Assembly: GCA_018666155.1 (NCBI GenBank)
Contig: JABJAH010000013.1
Span: 1 to 48,076, forward strand
Reading direction: 5' to 3'
Length of the DNA: 48,076 bases
From: Rhodospirillaceae bacterium
Lineage (GTDB): Bacteria; Pseudomonadota; Alphaproteobacteria; Rhodospirillales; Rhodospirillaceae
Below are positions 1 through 8,129 of the stretch, piece after piece. The position numbers and the translations under genes were made by a program. Each line of letters begins with the position of its first letter. Within the stretch, counting starts at the first letter, position 1. Under the pieces are notes generated by a model, which saw nothing but the letters and a program-made list of their open reading frames with translations, made no database searches and was not told the origin of the DNA.

Positions 1-945
1 GATCAGTTTGGGCATGCGGCTTTCGAACAAGGCGGTGGCCAGCGCGGTGGTGGTGGTGGTGGCGGTGGCTTTGGCGGTGGTTTCGCTGACATCTTCGACG
101 ATATGTTCGGCGATATCATGGGTGGGCGTCGCGGTGGACAAGGCCGTGGCCAGTCTCGCGGCCAAGACCTTCGCTACAATATGGAAGTCAGCCTTGAGGA
201 CGCCTACAACGGAAAGAAGGCGACTATTACGGTGCCGTCCTCATCGACTTGCGGGTCCTGTGAAGGATCTGGAGGTAAAGATGGTGCTGCGCCGGATACC
301 TGCTCATCTTGCGGCGGCGCTGGAAAGGTTCGCAGTCAGCAAGGCTTCTTCACGGTTGAGCGCACATGCCCCACCTGCGGTGGCGCCGGTCGGGTAATCA
401 AGAATCCATGCGGCGAGTGTCGCGGCACAGGCCGTACTCGAAAAGACAAAACACTCGAGGTTACCATTCCGCCTGGTGTGGAAGATGGCACCCGTATTCG
501 TCTGGCTGGCGAAGGAGAAGCAGGCCTCAACGGAGCACCTGCTGGGGACCTCTATATTTTCCTCGGCCTCAAATCCCATCGGCTGTTTCAGCGCGATGGT
601 GCGAATTTGTATATGCGGGTTCCTATCTCCATGACCATCGCGGCCCTTGGTGGCGAAGTTGAAGTGCCGACCATTGAAGGTGGCAAGGTTCGTGTTTCTA
701 TTCCACAAGGGTGTCAGAACGGCCACCAGTTTCGCTTACGGGGTAAAGGCATGAACGTGCTGCGTTCAACTGCACGCGGCGACATGTTTTTAGAAGCTGC
801 CGTTGAAGTTCCGGTCAATTTGACGCCGAAGCAGAAAGAACTTTTGCGAGACTTTGAGAAAGACAGTGATCAGAAAACCTATAGCCCAGAAGCGCAAGGG
901 TTCTTCGATAAGATCAAAGATTTTTTCGAAGACTTAGCGGACTAG
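1..945 (+). CDS. dnaJ: Chaperone protein DnaJ (5' truncated by window edge)
   Basis: Hsp40 co-chaperone that delivers unfolded proteins to DnaK and stimulates its ATPase in the cytoplasm. The reading frame is open from base 1. It begins in the last residues of the J domain (DQFGHAAF) and continues into a Gly/Phe-rich linker with a GGT-repeat tract (bases about 47-66). Four zinc-finger repeats of the CxxCxGxG type follow: [24 protein letters not shown] and CGECRGTG, at in-window residues about 84 to 144. The C-terminal substrate-binding domains complete it. About 314 residues are visible; roughly 60 N-terminal residues, including the HPD motif, must lie upstream. dnaJ usually sits directly before dapB in this class, but here three other genes intervene. 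Confidence 0.97.
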   Translation, partial: DQFGHAAFEQGGGQRGGGGGGGGFGGGFADIFDDMFGDIMGGRRGGQGRGQSRGQDLRYNMEVSLEDAYNGKKATITVPSSSTCGSCEGSGGKDGAAPDTCSSCGGAGKVRSQQGFFTVERTCPTCGGAGRVIKNPCGECRGTGRTRKDKTLEVTIPPGVEDGTRIRLAGEGEAGLNGAPAGDLYIFLGLKSHRLFQRDGANLYMRVPISMTIAALGGEVEVPTIEGGKVRVSIPQGCQNGHQFRLRGKGMNVLRSTARGDMFLEAAVEVPVNLTPKQKELLRDFEKDSDQKTYSPEAQGFFDKIKDFFEDLAD

Positions 946-958
946 CTTTAGTCTAAAG
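946..958. terminator. Short palindrome between convergent dnaJ and oxygenase genes
   Basis: CTTTAG-T-CTAAAG is a perfect 6-bp inverted repeat around one central base. It starts right after the dnaJ stop and overlaps the stop of the convergent oxygenase gene. The one-base centre is too tight for a good RNA hairpin and there is no U-tract, so a terminator role is only a guess from position. Confidence 0.2.
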
Positions 959-1591
959 ACGTCCAGTCAAACGTTGTGACCAGGTCAACCGCTCTGGCTG
1001 TGGTTCCTTACCGTCTAAATAGGACCAGAAGAAAGACATAGTGTACTTGGCATCTTTTGTCGGGCTGATGCCGCGATGCAAGTGCGTCCAGTAGGGTGGG
1101 AAGACGACAATTTTTCCAGGCTCGGGCCGAACCTTCAGGTTCTGATGCTCAAACTCTGTATGGCCTTCATCTTTGACGTCTGACAAATAAAGCAGACACG
1201 CAATTACGCGTTCGGCCGAATCCATACCCGCATTGTCGGCATGCCACTGAAACCCTTGACCAGGATCCACCCGCTCAATGCGGGGATATCTGCAGCCGAC
1301 TCGGCCTGATTCAAGATGTTCAACAAGTGCGGGAAAAGCATTGGCGTAGTCTGTAACGGCCTTTGCGACCGCTGCATGGGTTTGAACGACCACGTCTTGC
1401 CAGTCTTCCATTGTGTCGTGGATATCTAGAGTTGTTCCGGTTCGGCCTGGATCTTCACGTTTTTCGCTGCGCCCGACAGTTGATGGATGTCGCCGATCAT
1501 CCGACTCAAACCGGTCTATAATTAATCGACAATATTCAGGCCCAAGCATGTTGGGATATACCTGAACAAATGAAGGAATTTTCTCTTTCAC
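953..1591 (-). CDS. 2OG-Fe(II) oxygenase, prolyl 4-hydroxylase-like
   Basis: Predicted non-heme Fe(II)/2-oxoglutarate dioxygenase of 212 residues, the size of a single P4Hc-type domain. The double-stranded beta-helix metal triad is visible: HAD at 117-119 gives the HxD pair, and a distal His lies in the THLHRG stretch at about 169-174. The Lys/Arg for the 2OG carboxylate would follow near 180-183. The frame starts with GTG at 1591, and no better in-frame start is seen nearby. It is convergent with dnaJ and divergent from the GT41 gene at 1662 across about 70 bp. Such oxygenases hydroxylate protein proline or other residues, but the substrate cannot be read from sequence. Its place beside a GT41 glycosyltransferase suggests, as inference only, hydroxylation followed by glycosylation of one target. 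Confidence 0.85.
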   Translation of the reverse strand: MKEKIPSFVQVYPNMLGPEYCRLIIDRFESDDRRHPSTVGRSEKREDPGRTGTTLDIHDTMEDWQDVVVQTHAAVAKAVTDYANAFPALVEHLESGRVGCRYPRIERVDPGQGFQWHADNAGMDSAERVIACLLYLSDVKDEGHTEFEHQNLKVRPEPGKIVVFPPYWTHLHRGISPTKDAKYTMSFFWSYLDGKEPQPERLTWSQRLTGRL

Positions 1592-1661
1592 GAATTCTTA
1601 CCGCTCACTGTCGTGTCTACCAAATGTGGACTGTAGCTGACTTCTCTGATTTGAGTGAAGA

Positions 1662-3263
1662 ATGACAAACATTCTACGCCGTGTGGTGCGAAATCTCGGC
1701 TTCCGTCTAGCCGACGATGGTGCGCCCAAAAATACTGACGACTCCGTCCACGGCATCGCGCACCTAAGATCATTAGTGCCATCCGCAATCAACCAGGGTC
1801 CTGAGGCAATAGCGACCCTTAGCCAAGCCTTGTATCAAGCTGGCCTTGAGCAGTTAGGGACGGGATTTCCTGCGCAAGCCGCCCTCGCTCTATCCACGGC
1901 CACTGATCTTGGCTGCGACGCGCCTGAATTGGATTACAACCTTGCCCTAGCCTATAGCCGCAGCGGGCAGGCCCAGCTGGCTCACGCATATTTTGAGAAA
2001 GCGCAAACGGGACCGGTGAAAGATGCGGAGGGCGATGGGTTCTATCTGCGGAACGCTTACGCACTGGAAACCATCTCTCTTGATGATCTTCGCCGAATGG
2101 CTAAAGGCTGGGCGGATCGACATGTCACCGACGTCAAGCCGTATCGCGATGAGGCCCTGTCCCCGACAAAACAAACCTTACGCGTTGGCCTGATGTCCGC
2201 ACGGTTTTGTCGCCACGCTGTTGGGTACCTTACGCTCGCGGGATTGGAGAAAGTGAGCGTAGAAAAGGTGGAGTTTTTTATATATGCGAATAATTCTCCG
2301 AACGATGACTACACCGAAAGATTCAAGAGTTTGGCCACCGCTTGGCATGACACACATGAACTGGATGATGTTGCCGTCGCCAAGCTTATCCGCTCTCATC
2401 AGATCGACATTCTTATCGATATGGCAGGTCATTCTGCTGGTGGTCAGATGGGCGTTTTGGCGCGAAAGCCTGCTCCGATCCAGGCCAAGTGGGCCGGCGG
2501 TCAACACGGAACCACTGGCCTCTCCGCAATCGACTATTTCATCACCGACCTTGTTGAAACACCGCTAGACCAAGGCCCCTACTTTGTTGAAAAGCCAATC
2601 AGGTTACCTAATGCCTACGCCTGCTATTCCCCGCCATCGGATACCCCGTCCGTTCATGCGTTACCGTGGACAAAAAATGGCTACGTCACGTTCGGTTGTT
2701 TCAATAATATTTCTAAACTTAGCGAGGGCACATTCTCGGCCTGGGCGGAAATTCTTAGCGCAGTATCTGATATTCGGCTTGTGCTCAAACACTTCGCATT
2801 AGGTGAGCCCGAAACCCGCGATCGTGTTGCGGCTCAATTTTCGGCGCTCGGCATCTCGTCTGATCGTATCGATCTTAGAGCTCCGACCAACCATACGTCC
2901 CATCTCGAGGCATACGGAGAGATCGATATCGCACTAGACTCGTTTCCTTGGAGCGGCTGCGTGACGACGTGTGAGAGTCTATGGATGGGTGTTCCTGTGC
3001 TCACGTTACCCGGCATCGCTTTCTGCCACCGTCACTCTGTGAGTTTTTTAAGTGCGATTGGGCTCGACGGTTGGATATCGGAAAATCAAGACGATTATGT
3101 CAGCAAAGCGATTGCCATTGCGCAAAACCCAAAAGCCCTCGTTCCCCTGCGATTAGAATTAAGGGCGCGAGTTGCCGCTTCACCATTGTGTAACGCCAAA
3201 CAGTTCGCGCGGGATTTCGAGTCTATGCTATTTGAGATGCATCGCGGAAAAGCGAAAACATAA
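1662..3263 (+). CDS. GT41-family (O-GlcNAc transferase/SPINDLY-like) glycosyltransferase
   Basis: Cytosolic protein of 533 residues whose C-terminal two thirds match the OGT catalytic fold (GT-B, family GT41). Recognisable blocks are RVGLMSARFCRHAVGY at 174-189, DILIDMAGHSAG at 249-260, the nucleotide-sugar loop around WAGGQHGTTG at 277-286, FNNISK at 347-352 (Lys352 aligns with the UDP-binding Lys of human OGT) and LDSFPWSGCVTT at 425-436 followed by LWMGVPVLTLPG. The N-terminal 150 residues hold only one or two degenerate TPR-like helices, far fewer than usual in SPINDLY proteins. Start is ATG at 1662. Donor sugar and acceptor are unknown. It lies between an oxygenase and a methyltransferase, both on the opposite strand. 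Confidence 0.88.
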   Translation: MTNILRRVVRNLGFRLADDGAPKNTDDSVHGIAHLRSLVPSAINQGPEAIATLSQALYQAGLEQLGTGFPAQAALALSTATDLGCDAPELDYNLALAYSRSGQAQLAHAYFEKAQTGPVKDAEGDGFYLRNAYALETISLDDLRRMAKGWADRHVTDVKPYRDEALSPTKQTLRVGLMSARFCRHAVGYLTLAGLEKVSVEKVEFFIYANNSPNDDYTERFKSLATAWHDTHELDDVAVAKLIRSHQIDILIDMAGHSAGGQMGVLARKPAPIQAKWAGGQHGTTGLSAIDYFITDLVETPLDQGPYFVEKPIRLPNAYACYSPPSDTPSVHALPWTKNGYVTFGCFNNISKLSEGTFSAWAEILSAVSDIRLVLKHFALGEPETRDRVAAQFSALGISSDRIDLRAPTNHTSHLEAYGEIDIALDSFPWSGCVTTCESLWMGVPVLTLPGIAFCHRHSVSFLSAIGLDGWISENQDDYVSKAIAIAQNPKALVPLRLELRARVAASPLCNAKQFARDFESMLFEMHRGKAKT

Positions 3264-3277
3264 ATTTTTTTATCGCT
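3251..3277. terminator. Possible bidirectional terminator between convergent genes
   Basis: AGCGA at 3251-3255 pairs with TCGCT at 3273-3277. The loop contains AAA and a run of seven T, and it overlaps the stop codons of both the GT41 gene and the convergent methyltransferase gene. The stem is short, so confidence is low. Confidence 0.3.
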
Positions 3278-3971
3278 GACTTTGTGCGACCCATCGCATG
3301 TACAAAGCAGGATGCACCGTAGCTAGCGCATTGAGATCGGTGACGCGTTCTTGGTTCATCTCAGGATACTGTTCAAGTGAGGCTTGGTTGAGAAACAGGA
3401 TCGTATTTTGTCTCAGCCACCAAAAAATTGACTCGTTTCCCCAAATCGTCGGTCTAATCGTGTCAAAGGCTTGGTATCCGTGATCTGCAAATTTTACAGC
3501 CCAGTAGGTCTGCCATTGTTCGTTGACATGCCCGCGCCCACCTTGAAAGGGGACAGCGGCAGAAAACAAGATGACATCGCCATGCCGGACCAAGCTGTCG
3601 ATAAAAGTATCGGCCGCCCTCTCTGGCAGATGTTCAGCAACCTCTAAACTCACGACCAAATCAAACCTGCGATCAAGGTCGAGTGGCTCATCTAAAGCCT
3701 GCGCCATAAACTGTGAGGCTGGAATAGCGAGCGCCTCAGTGTCGATCCACGGCCCGTCGACACCTTGAATCGTATCGGCACCCAATTCCCGCGACACCTG
3801 CAGCCATGCGCCATGCCCACAGCCGATATCAAGCACCGACGTGGGTGAGAATGTCTGGAACAGTGGACCGAGAATCGCCCGAGCTGACGTCAGCCGTGCT
3901 TCAGCATTCGCTTCAAGCATGGCGTTATAACCGTCTTGCCCGGATTGGTCTGAGGCTTTGTTTTGGTCCAT
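3270..3971 (-). CDS. Class I SAM-dependent methyltransferase
   Basis: About 233 residues from the ATG at 3971. The SAM-binding motif I is clear (VLDIGCGHGAW), followed by an acidic residue in the GVDGPW region and the post-motif LVVSLEVAEHLP block typical of the Methyltransf_11/23 group. Substrate is unknown. The frame stays open back to 4052, but that would run up to the divergent dapB start region; the internal Met at 3971 begins a better-looking N-terminus and leaves a 98-bp divergent promoter region. It is convergent with the GT41 gene. The phrasing NEQWQTYW and WLRQN near the C-terminus resembles methyltransferases found in glycan clusters, so sugar or glycoprotein methylation is plausible but unproven. 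Confidence 0.8.
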   Translation of the reverse strand: MDQNKASDQSGQDGYNAMLEANAEARLTSARAILGPLFQTFSPTSVLDIGCGHGAWLQVSRELGADTIQGVDGPWIDTEALAIPASQFMAQALDEPLDLDRRFDLVVSLEVAEHLPERAADTFIDSLVRHGDVILFSAAVPFQGGRGHVNEQWQTYWAVKFADHGYQAFDTIRPTIWGNESIFWWLRQNTILFLNQASLEQYPEMNQERVTDLNALATVHPALYMRWVAQSQR

Positions 3972-4069
3972 CGGTTTAGTATAGAGACGCAGAGAGCCGA
4001 TAAAAGGCCGTAGAGTTGTGTTAAGTTGCCACCTTGACTTAATGCATCGCATTTGGAGTGTTTTTTGAG

Positions 4070-4873
4070 ATGACTGTCGCCATAGGAATTGTTGGCTGTG
4101 CTGGCCGTATGGGACGCATGGTCATCCAAGAAGTGCTCGCCACCGAAGGCTGCATCCTTGCCGGCGGTACGGAGATGTCGGGCGGACATATCGGCTCCGA
4201 CCTCGGATCACTGGTTGGCATGGATCCGGTTGGGGTCTCTGTCGGCGATGATCCGCACGCTTTGTTTTCGTCTTCTGACGTAGTGATTGATTTTACGGTT
4301 CCAGCAGCAACGCGCCTTCACGCCGCGGCGGCAGAAAAAACCGGAACCGCCTATGTGGTTGGGACGACCGGGCTCGCACCGGATGATCAAGCGGTGATTG
4401 ACTCAGCGGCGCAAAAAGTGCCGACCGTCCAAGCTCCAAATTTTTCGGTCGGAGTTAATCTCCTTTTCGCGTTGACTAAGCAAGTGGCTGCGAAACTCGG
4501 CACCGATTACGACATCGAAGTTCTTGAGATGCACCACCGTCATAAAGTTGATGCGCCGTCGGGAACAGCGCTTGGTATTGGCCAGGCGGCGGCGGCGGGG
4601 CGCGATGTGCCGTTGGATGATGTCGCGCGGTACGCCAGAGAAGGTCAGACCGGACCACGAGCGACCGGTGAAATCGGTTTTGCGACATTGCGCGGTGGCG
4701 GCGTCATCGGCGATCACACAGTCATGTTCTCGAATGAAGCGGAGCGGCTTGAGGTAACCCACAAAGCCAGTTCGCGTGGCATTTTCGCCGGCGGCGCAGT
4801 GCGGGCCGCTCTTTGGTTGCAGGGCAAGGACCCTGGTCTATATGGCATGGCTGATGTCCTTGGTCTTGATTGA
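4070..4873 (+). CDS. dapB: 4-hydroxy-tetrahydrodipicolinate reductase
   Basis: Reduces 4-hydroxy-tetrahydrodipicolinate with NAD(P)H in the diaminopimelate/lysine pathway, feeding peptidoglycan and protein synthesis. The 267-residue product has the dinucleotide fold GIVGCAGRMG at 6-15, the FTVP block at 75-78, and the family signature HHRHKVDAPSGTA with the catalytic His155 and Lys159 (equivalent to H159/K163 of the E. coli enzyme). The ATG at 4070 is preferred, with GGAG at 4055-4058. The frame also offers a GTG at 4058, but that overlaps the GGAG. The stop is followed within a few bases by nth, so the two are probably one transcript. Confidence 0.97.
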   Translation: MTVAIGIVGCAGRMGRMVIQEVLATEGCILAGGTEMSGGHIGSDLGSLVGMDPVGVSVGDDPHALFSSSDVVIDFTVPAATRLHAAAAEKTGTAYVVGTTGLAPDDQAVIDSAAQKVPTVQAPNFSVGVNLLFALTKQVAAKLGTDYDIEVLEMHHRHKVDAPSGTALGIGQAAAAGRDVPLDDVARYAREGQTGPRATGEIGFATLRGGGVIGDHTVMFSNEAERLEVTHKASSRGIFAGGAVRAALWLQGKDPGLYGMADVLGLD

Positions 4874-4875
4874 GG

Positions 4876-5583
4876 ATGCGAGTTAAAGACATCCCCGAGT
4901 TCTATGCGCGCCTTCAAGCGCTCGACCCTGAACCCAAGGGTGAACTCAATTACGTTAATTCGTACACATTGCTGGTGGCCGTCGTCTTGTCGGCCCAGGC
5001 GACGGATGTTGGCGTCAATAAAGCCACCGGTCCGTTATTCGAGATTGTCGATACGCCTGAGAAGATGGTTACCTTAGGTGAAGCCAAGCTCAAAGACTTC
5101 ATCAAGACGATCGGGCTGTTTAATTCGAAAGCGAAGAACGTTATCGCGCTGTCAAATATTCTTGTCGAGCAATACGACAGCACAGTTCCAGAAGATCGTG
5201 AGACGCTAGAAACATTGCCGGGGGTAGGCCGCAAGACAGCGAACGTTGTGCTCAATATTGCGTTCGGTCATCCCACCATTGCGGTTGATACCCATCTCTT
5301 CCGCATTGGCAACCGCACCGGCATAGCGCCGGGTAAAACGCCTCTAGAGGTTGAGCTTAAACTGGAGAAGCGCACGCCTCAGGAGTATATGCAGCACGCC
5401 CATCATTGGTTGATTTTGCATGGCCGCTACTTATGCAAGGCGCGGAAGCCAGATTGCTGGCGGTGTCCCGTGGATGATCTGTGCAATTTCAAACCGAAAA
5501 CGCTGCCGCCAGGCCAAGAACCGGCCAAGCCGCGGGCAAAAGCCAAGCCGGTTAAAAAGAAGACACGCGCAAAAACTAAATAG
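4876..5583 (+). CDS. nth: Endonuclease III (DNA glycosylase/AP lyase)
   Basis: Base-excision repair enzyme that removes oxidised pyrimidines and cleaves abasic sites. The 235-residue product shows the helix-hairpin-helix LPGVGRK with catalytic Lys120, the catalytic Asp138 in VDTH, and the [4Fe-4S] cluster ligands Cys187, Cys194, Cys197 and Cys203 in C-x6-C-x2-C-x5-C spacing. These numbers coincide with the E. coli enzyme, which supports the ATG at 4876 over the TTG at 4870 that overlaps the dapB stop. A Lys/Arg-rich tail of about 25 residues follows the cluster and may add non-specific DNA contact. It is convergent with the bactofilin gene. Confidence 0.97.
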   Translation: MRVKDIPEFYARLQALDPEPKGELNYVNSYTLLVAVVLSAQATDVGVNKATGPLFEIVDTPEKMVTLGEAKLKDFIKTIGLFNSKAKNVIALSNILVEQYDSTVPEDRETLETLPGVGRKTANVVLNIAFGHPTIAVDTHLFRIGNRTGIAPGKTPLEVELKLEKRTPQEYMQHAHHWLILHGRYLCKARKPDCWRCPVDDLCNFKPKTLPPGQEPAKPRAKAKPVKKKTRAKTK

Positions 5584-5592
5584 ACTGTGGCA

Positions 5593-5606
5593 GCGGGTGC
5601 GCCCGC
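5593..5606. terminator. GC-rich hairpin between convergent nth and bactofilin genes
   Basis: GCGGG-TGCG-CCCGC forms a 5-bp stem with a tetraloop and lies exactly in the 23-bp gap between the nth stop and the bactofilin stop. No U-run follows on either strand, so it may be a weak bidirectional terminator or only a transcript-end stabiliser. Confidence 0.4.
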
Positions 5607-6245
5607 CTACGCATTCTCTGCATCAATAACATCGATGGCACCTTGAACACGGCCGCCCGATGCTATGGAAATATTATTGTAGTGAATGTTGCCTTTGACA
5701 TGGCCGGATTCTGCGACTTCCAAAGTGAGCCTGGCGCGCAACGTTCCATCGAACGTACCGGCAATGTAAGCGTGGTCAACTTCTGCATCCCCCTTAAAGA
5801 GACCCCCGTCAGCGACCTCTATCGTTATTGCGTCGGCGACGTTGGCTTCGACGGTGCCTTGAACGATGAGGGTCTCGCACGCCGAGATATCACCGGTCAC
5901 GGAGATTGATTTTCCAACGACAAGCCGATTGCCGTCGTCATCGTCCGATGACTCAGTTCGGTCGGTATGCAGCCGTGACGGGTTTGGAATATCAACAACC
6001 TTGCGCGGGATTTCCGGCCGGTATGAAGAACTGGGAGGATTGGACATAAGAGACCCTTTTTTAAACGGTTTTCGTGGTGGTGAGACGGGCGACGTTTCGT
6101 TGCCAAGTGACAAGGCGCCAATCTCTTCTATCTGTTGCGCAGGTTCGTCCACGCTCGACGTTGCGTTTTTCTCTTCGGCGCTGGCGTCATCGGCCGGGCC
6201 ATTCTTATCTTGATCTTGCGATTTCGACTTTTTGTTGCCGAACAT
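5607..6245 (-). CDS. Bactofilin (polymer-forming cytoskeletal protein)
   Basis: A 212-residue protein with a low-complexity acidic/Ser-Pro N-terminal half (residues 1 to about 105) followed by the bactofilin core (DUF583), a right-handed beta-helix. The core shows regular rungs rich in Val, Ile and Gly: LVVGKSISVTGDI, LIVQGTVEANV, GLFKGDAEVDHAYIAG, GHVKGNIHYNNISIA. Bactofilins polymerise without nucleotide and organise cell-wall enzymes, stalks or chromosome-segregation proteins. The long disordered N-terminus, with a DDDD stretch just before the core, is typical for partner recruitment. Start ATG at 6245 has an AGGGA ribosome-binding site. It precedes no co-directional gene closely and is followed by convergent nth. 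Confidence 0.93.
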   Translation of the reverse strand: MFGNKKSKSQDQDKNGPADDASAEEKNATSSVDEPAQQIEEIGALSLGNETSPVSPPRKPFKKGSLMSNPPSSSYRPEIPRKVVDIPNPSRLHTDRTESSDDDDGNRLVVGKSISVTGDISACETLIVQGTVEANVADAITIEVADGGLFKGDAEVDHAYIAGTFDGTLRARLTLEVAESGHVKGNIHYNNISIASGGRVQGAIDVIDAENA

Positions 6246-6313
6246 GAATCCCTAGTCCCAATCAATCGTCATATAACCGTCTTAAGCGGTTTATGCTGAG
6301 TGCCAAAGGCACG

Positions 6314-6997
6314 CTATGCCGGTGTGCTTATATCTAATTGTTTTTCGTTTAACGTGTTGAACAAATGTACCATGGCCGCGGTGCCCAGCACAGGGGCGAT
6401 CATATTGACGATTGGAATCGTCAAAAGCATCGCCGCTCCTGCGCCGGCAAGAGTGATTTGGGCACGGTGCTTTTGGCGTAATGCTTTGGCGTCTTCTGCA
6501 TTGAGCCGTCGCAGGGCGACAACTTCAAAATACTCCCGACCGAGCAAATAGCCGTTCAACCCGAAGTAGATGACAAGGTTAAGGCCTGGAACGAGATAGA
6601 ACGGCAGGGCCATGAGATTGAGAACTATGGTCAAACCGATGAGCCGCGCCGAGGCCGTGAGCAAAACACCCCATCCCAAAACTTTAGCCGGACTAAGGCC
6701 GGGGTAATGGCGTGCTTCGACCGCATCTGCCACGTCTTCCAGAAATATCGAGGCCAGGGCGCTGACAATGCCTGGGAAAAGAATCAAAGCCAGGATCAGG
6801 CTGGCCAAGCCGCCAAAAACGTCCAGGGCTGCTTCGACCCAGCCAACCTCATAAAACGTCGTGCTGGCGAGGCTCCACCCGACGACAAAAACTAGCAATA
6901 TGAACACCAGGATTGTTCCAGCGATGCTCTTAGCAATGATGCCGCGAATGCGGGGGTCGGGCAGCTGAGCGACGGCTTTGGCAAAGGCTCTGATCAT
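6314..6997 (-). CDS. EI24/CysZ-like integral membrane protein
   Basis: A 227-residue inner-membrane protein with about four to six hydrophobic helices, at roughly 25-45, 58-88, 108-140 and 190-215. The conserved block GYLLGREYFEVVALRR near residues 148-163 is the signature of the EI24 domain family, which includes E. coli CysZ, a sulfate permease. Whether this homologue carries sulfate is not shown by sequence; many alphaproteobacterial members are uncharacterised and no cysteine-biosynthesis gene is nearby. It is divergently transcribed from the PfkB kinase gene across about 100 bp. Confidence 0.8.
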   Translation of the reverse strand: MIRAFAKAVAQLPDPRIRGIIAKSIAGTILVFILLVFVVGWSLASTTFYEVGWVEAALDVFGGLASLILALILFPGIVSALASIFLEDVADAVEARHYPGLSPAKVLGWGVLLTASARLIGLTIVLNLMALPFYLVPGLNLVIYFGLNGYLLGREYFEVVALRRLNAEDAKALRQKHRAQITLAGAGAAMLLTIPIVNMIAPVLGTAAMVHLFNTLNEKQLDISTPA

Positions 6998-7025
6998 TGG
7001 GTTTTGGCCTCCCGGGCTTGGCTGC

Positions 7026-7053
7026 TTGTGTCCATAGAAGTCGCCGCTATACT
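7026..7053 (+). promoter_or_regulatory. Candidate sigma-70-type promoter for the PfkB kinase gene
   Basis: TTGTGT at 7026-7031 and TATACT at 7048-7053 are separated by 16 bp and lie about 46 bp before the ATG at 7099. The site is in the divergent gap and points toward the kinase/typA genes. Match to consensus is moderate. Confidence 0.4.
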
Positions 7054-7098
7054 GCGCCGCCGCTAGCTTGGCTGTCTAACCTAAGACCTGGAGTTACC

Positions 7099-8091
7099 AT
7101 GTCCGAAGCCCGTTTTGATGTGGTCGGAATCGGCAGCGCGATTGTCGATGTTTTGGCCCACGCCGAAGATGTTTTCCTGTCCAAACATGATGCCGCGAAG
7201 GGCACCATGCTCATGGTCGATGAAGACCAATCTGATGCCTTATACAAGGATATCGGACCGGCAATCGAGGCATCCGGTGGCTCAGCCGCGAATACCATGG
7301 CGGGTATCGCCTCTTTTGGCGGAAAACCGGCCTTTATTGGTAAAACCATGTCTGATGAGCTTGGCGGGATTTTTGGCCATGATATTCGCGCTGTTGGCGT
7401 TCATTACGATACGGAACCCCTGACCAGCGGTTTAGCGACGGCGCGCTGCATCATTCTCGTCACACCTGACGCCCAGCGCACCATGTTCACCTATCTCGGA
7501 GCTAGCGGATCTCTGTCGGCTGCGGATATGAACGAAGACCTCATCGCTGCCTCTAAGGTTTTGTATATTGAGGGTTATCAGTGGGATTTACCGGAAACAA
7601 AGCAAGCCATCATCGGCGCCTGCGAGACTGTGTCTCGATCTGGTGGCAAAGTTGCGCTGACCCTGTCCGACCCATTTGTTGTTGAGCGCCATCGCAACGA
7701 TTTATTCGATCTGGTGAATGAGTACGTTGATATTGTTTTTGCCAATGAGCAGGAAATTACGACCCTTTTCCGTTCCAATAGCTTTGATGAAGCGGTTGAG
7801 GCCCTGGAAGGGCGTGTCGATATGGCCGCGCTGACCCGTGGCGCTGATGGCGCGGTCACGGTAACCAAAGACAAGCTCATTCAAACCCCCGCTGCACCTG
7901 CGGGAAAGGTCGTCGACACCACAGGTGCCGGAGACCTCTATGCAGCAGGGTTCCTCTTCGGGTATACCCGCGGCGACGATCTTAGAACCTGCGCCAATTT
8001 AGGGGCCCTCGCAGCTGGCGAAGTCATTTGCCATCTGGGTGCCCGTCCCGAGGTTTCCTTGAAAGACCTCGCTGCCAAACACGGCTACTAA
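7099..8091 (+). CDS. PfkB-family carbohydrate/adenosine kinase
   Basis: A 330-residue ribokinase-superfamily kinase. The substrate-side glycine motif GGSAANT is at 60-66, and the ATP/anion-hole signature DTTGAGD at 273-279 ends in the catalytic Asp279. Overall sequence and length resemble bacterial adenosine kinases (AdoK-like, converting adenosine to AMP), but sugar specificity within PfkB proteins is hard to assign by eye. The start at 7099 is chosen because CTGGAG sits 5 bp upstream and the protein then begins in the standard FDVVGIGSAIVDV strand; the open frame extends upstream without family similarity. typA follows after 38 bp on the same strand. Confidence 0.88.
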   Translation: MSEARFDVVGIGSAIVDVLAHAEDVFLSKHDAAKGTMLMVDEDQSDALYKDIGPAIEASGGSAANTMAGIASFGGKPAFIGKTMSDELGGIFGHDIRAVGVHYDTEPLTSGLATARCIILVTPDAQRTMFTYLGASGSLSAADMNEDLIAASKVLYIEGYQWDLPETKQAIIGACETVSRSGGKVALTLSDPFVVERHRNDLFDLVNEYVDIVFANEQEITTLFRSNSFDEAVEALEGRVDMAALTRGADGAVTVTKDKLIQTPAAPAGKVVDTTGAGDLYAAGFLFGYTRGDDLRTCANLGALAAGEVICHLGARPEVSLKDLAAKHGY

Positions 8092-8129
8092 AAAACCTTC
8101 AAACACTGACTTTAGTTCGGATACCTCTC

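Noticed and set aside
47..66. GGT-rich simple repeat
   Set aside because: It encodes the normal glycine-rich linker of DnaJ, so it is explained by the protein.
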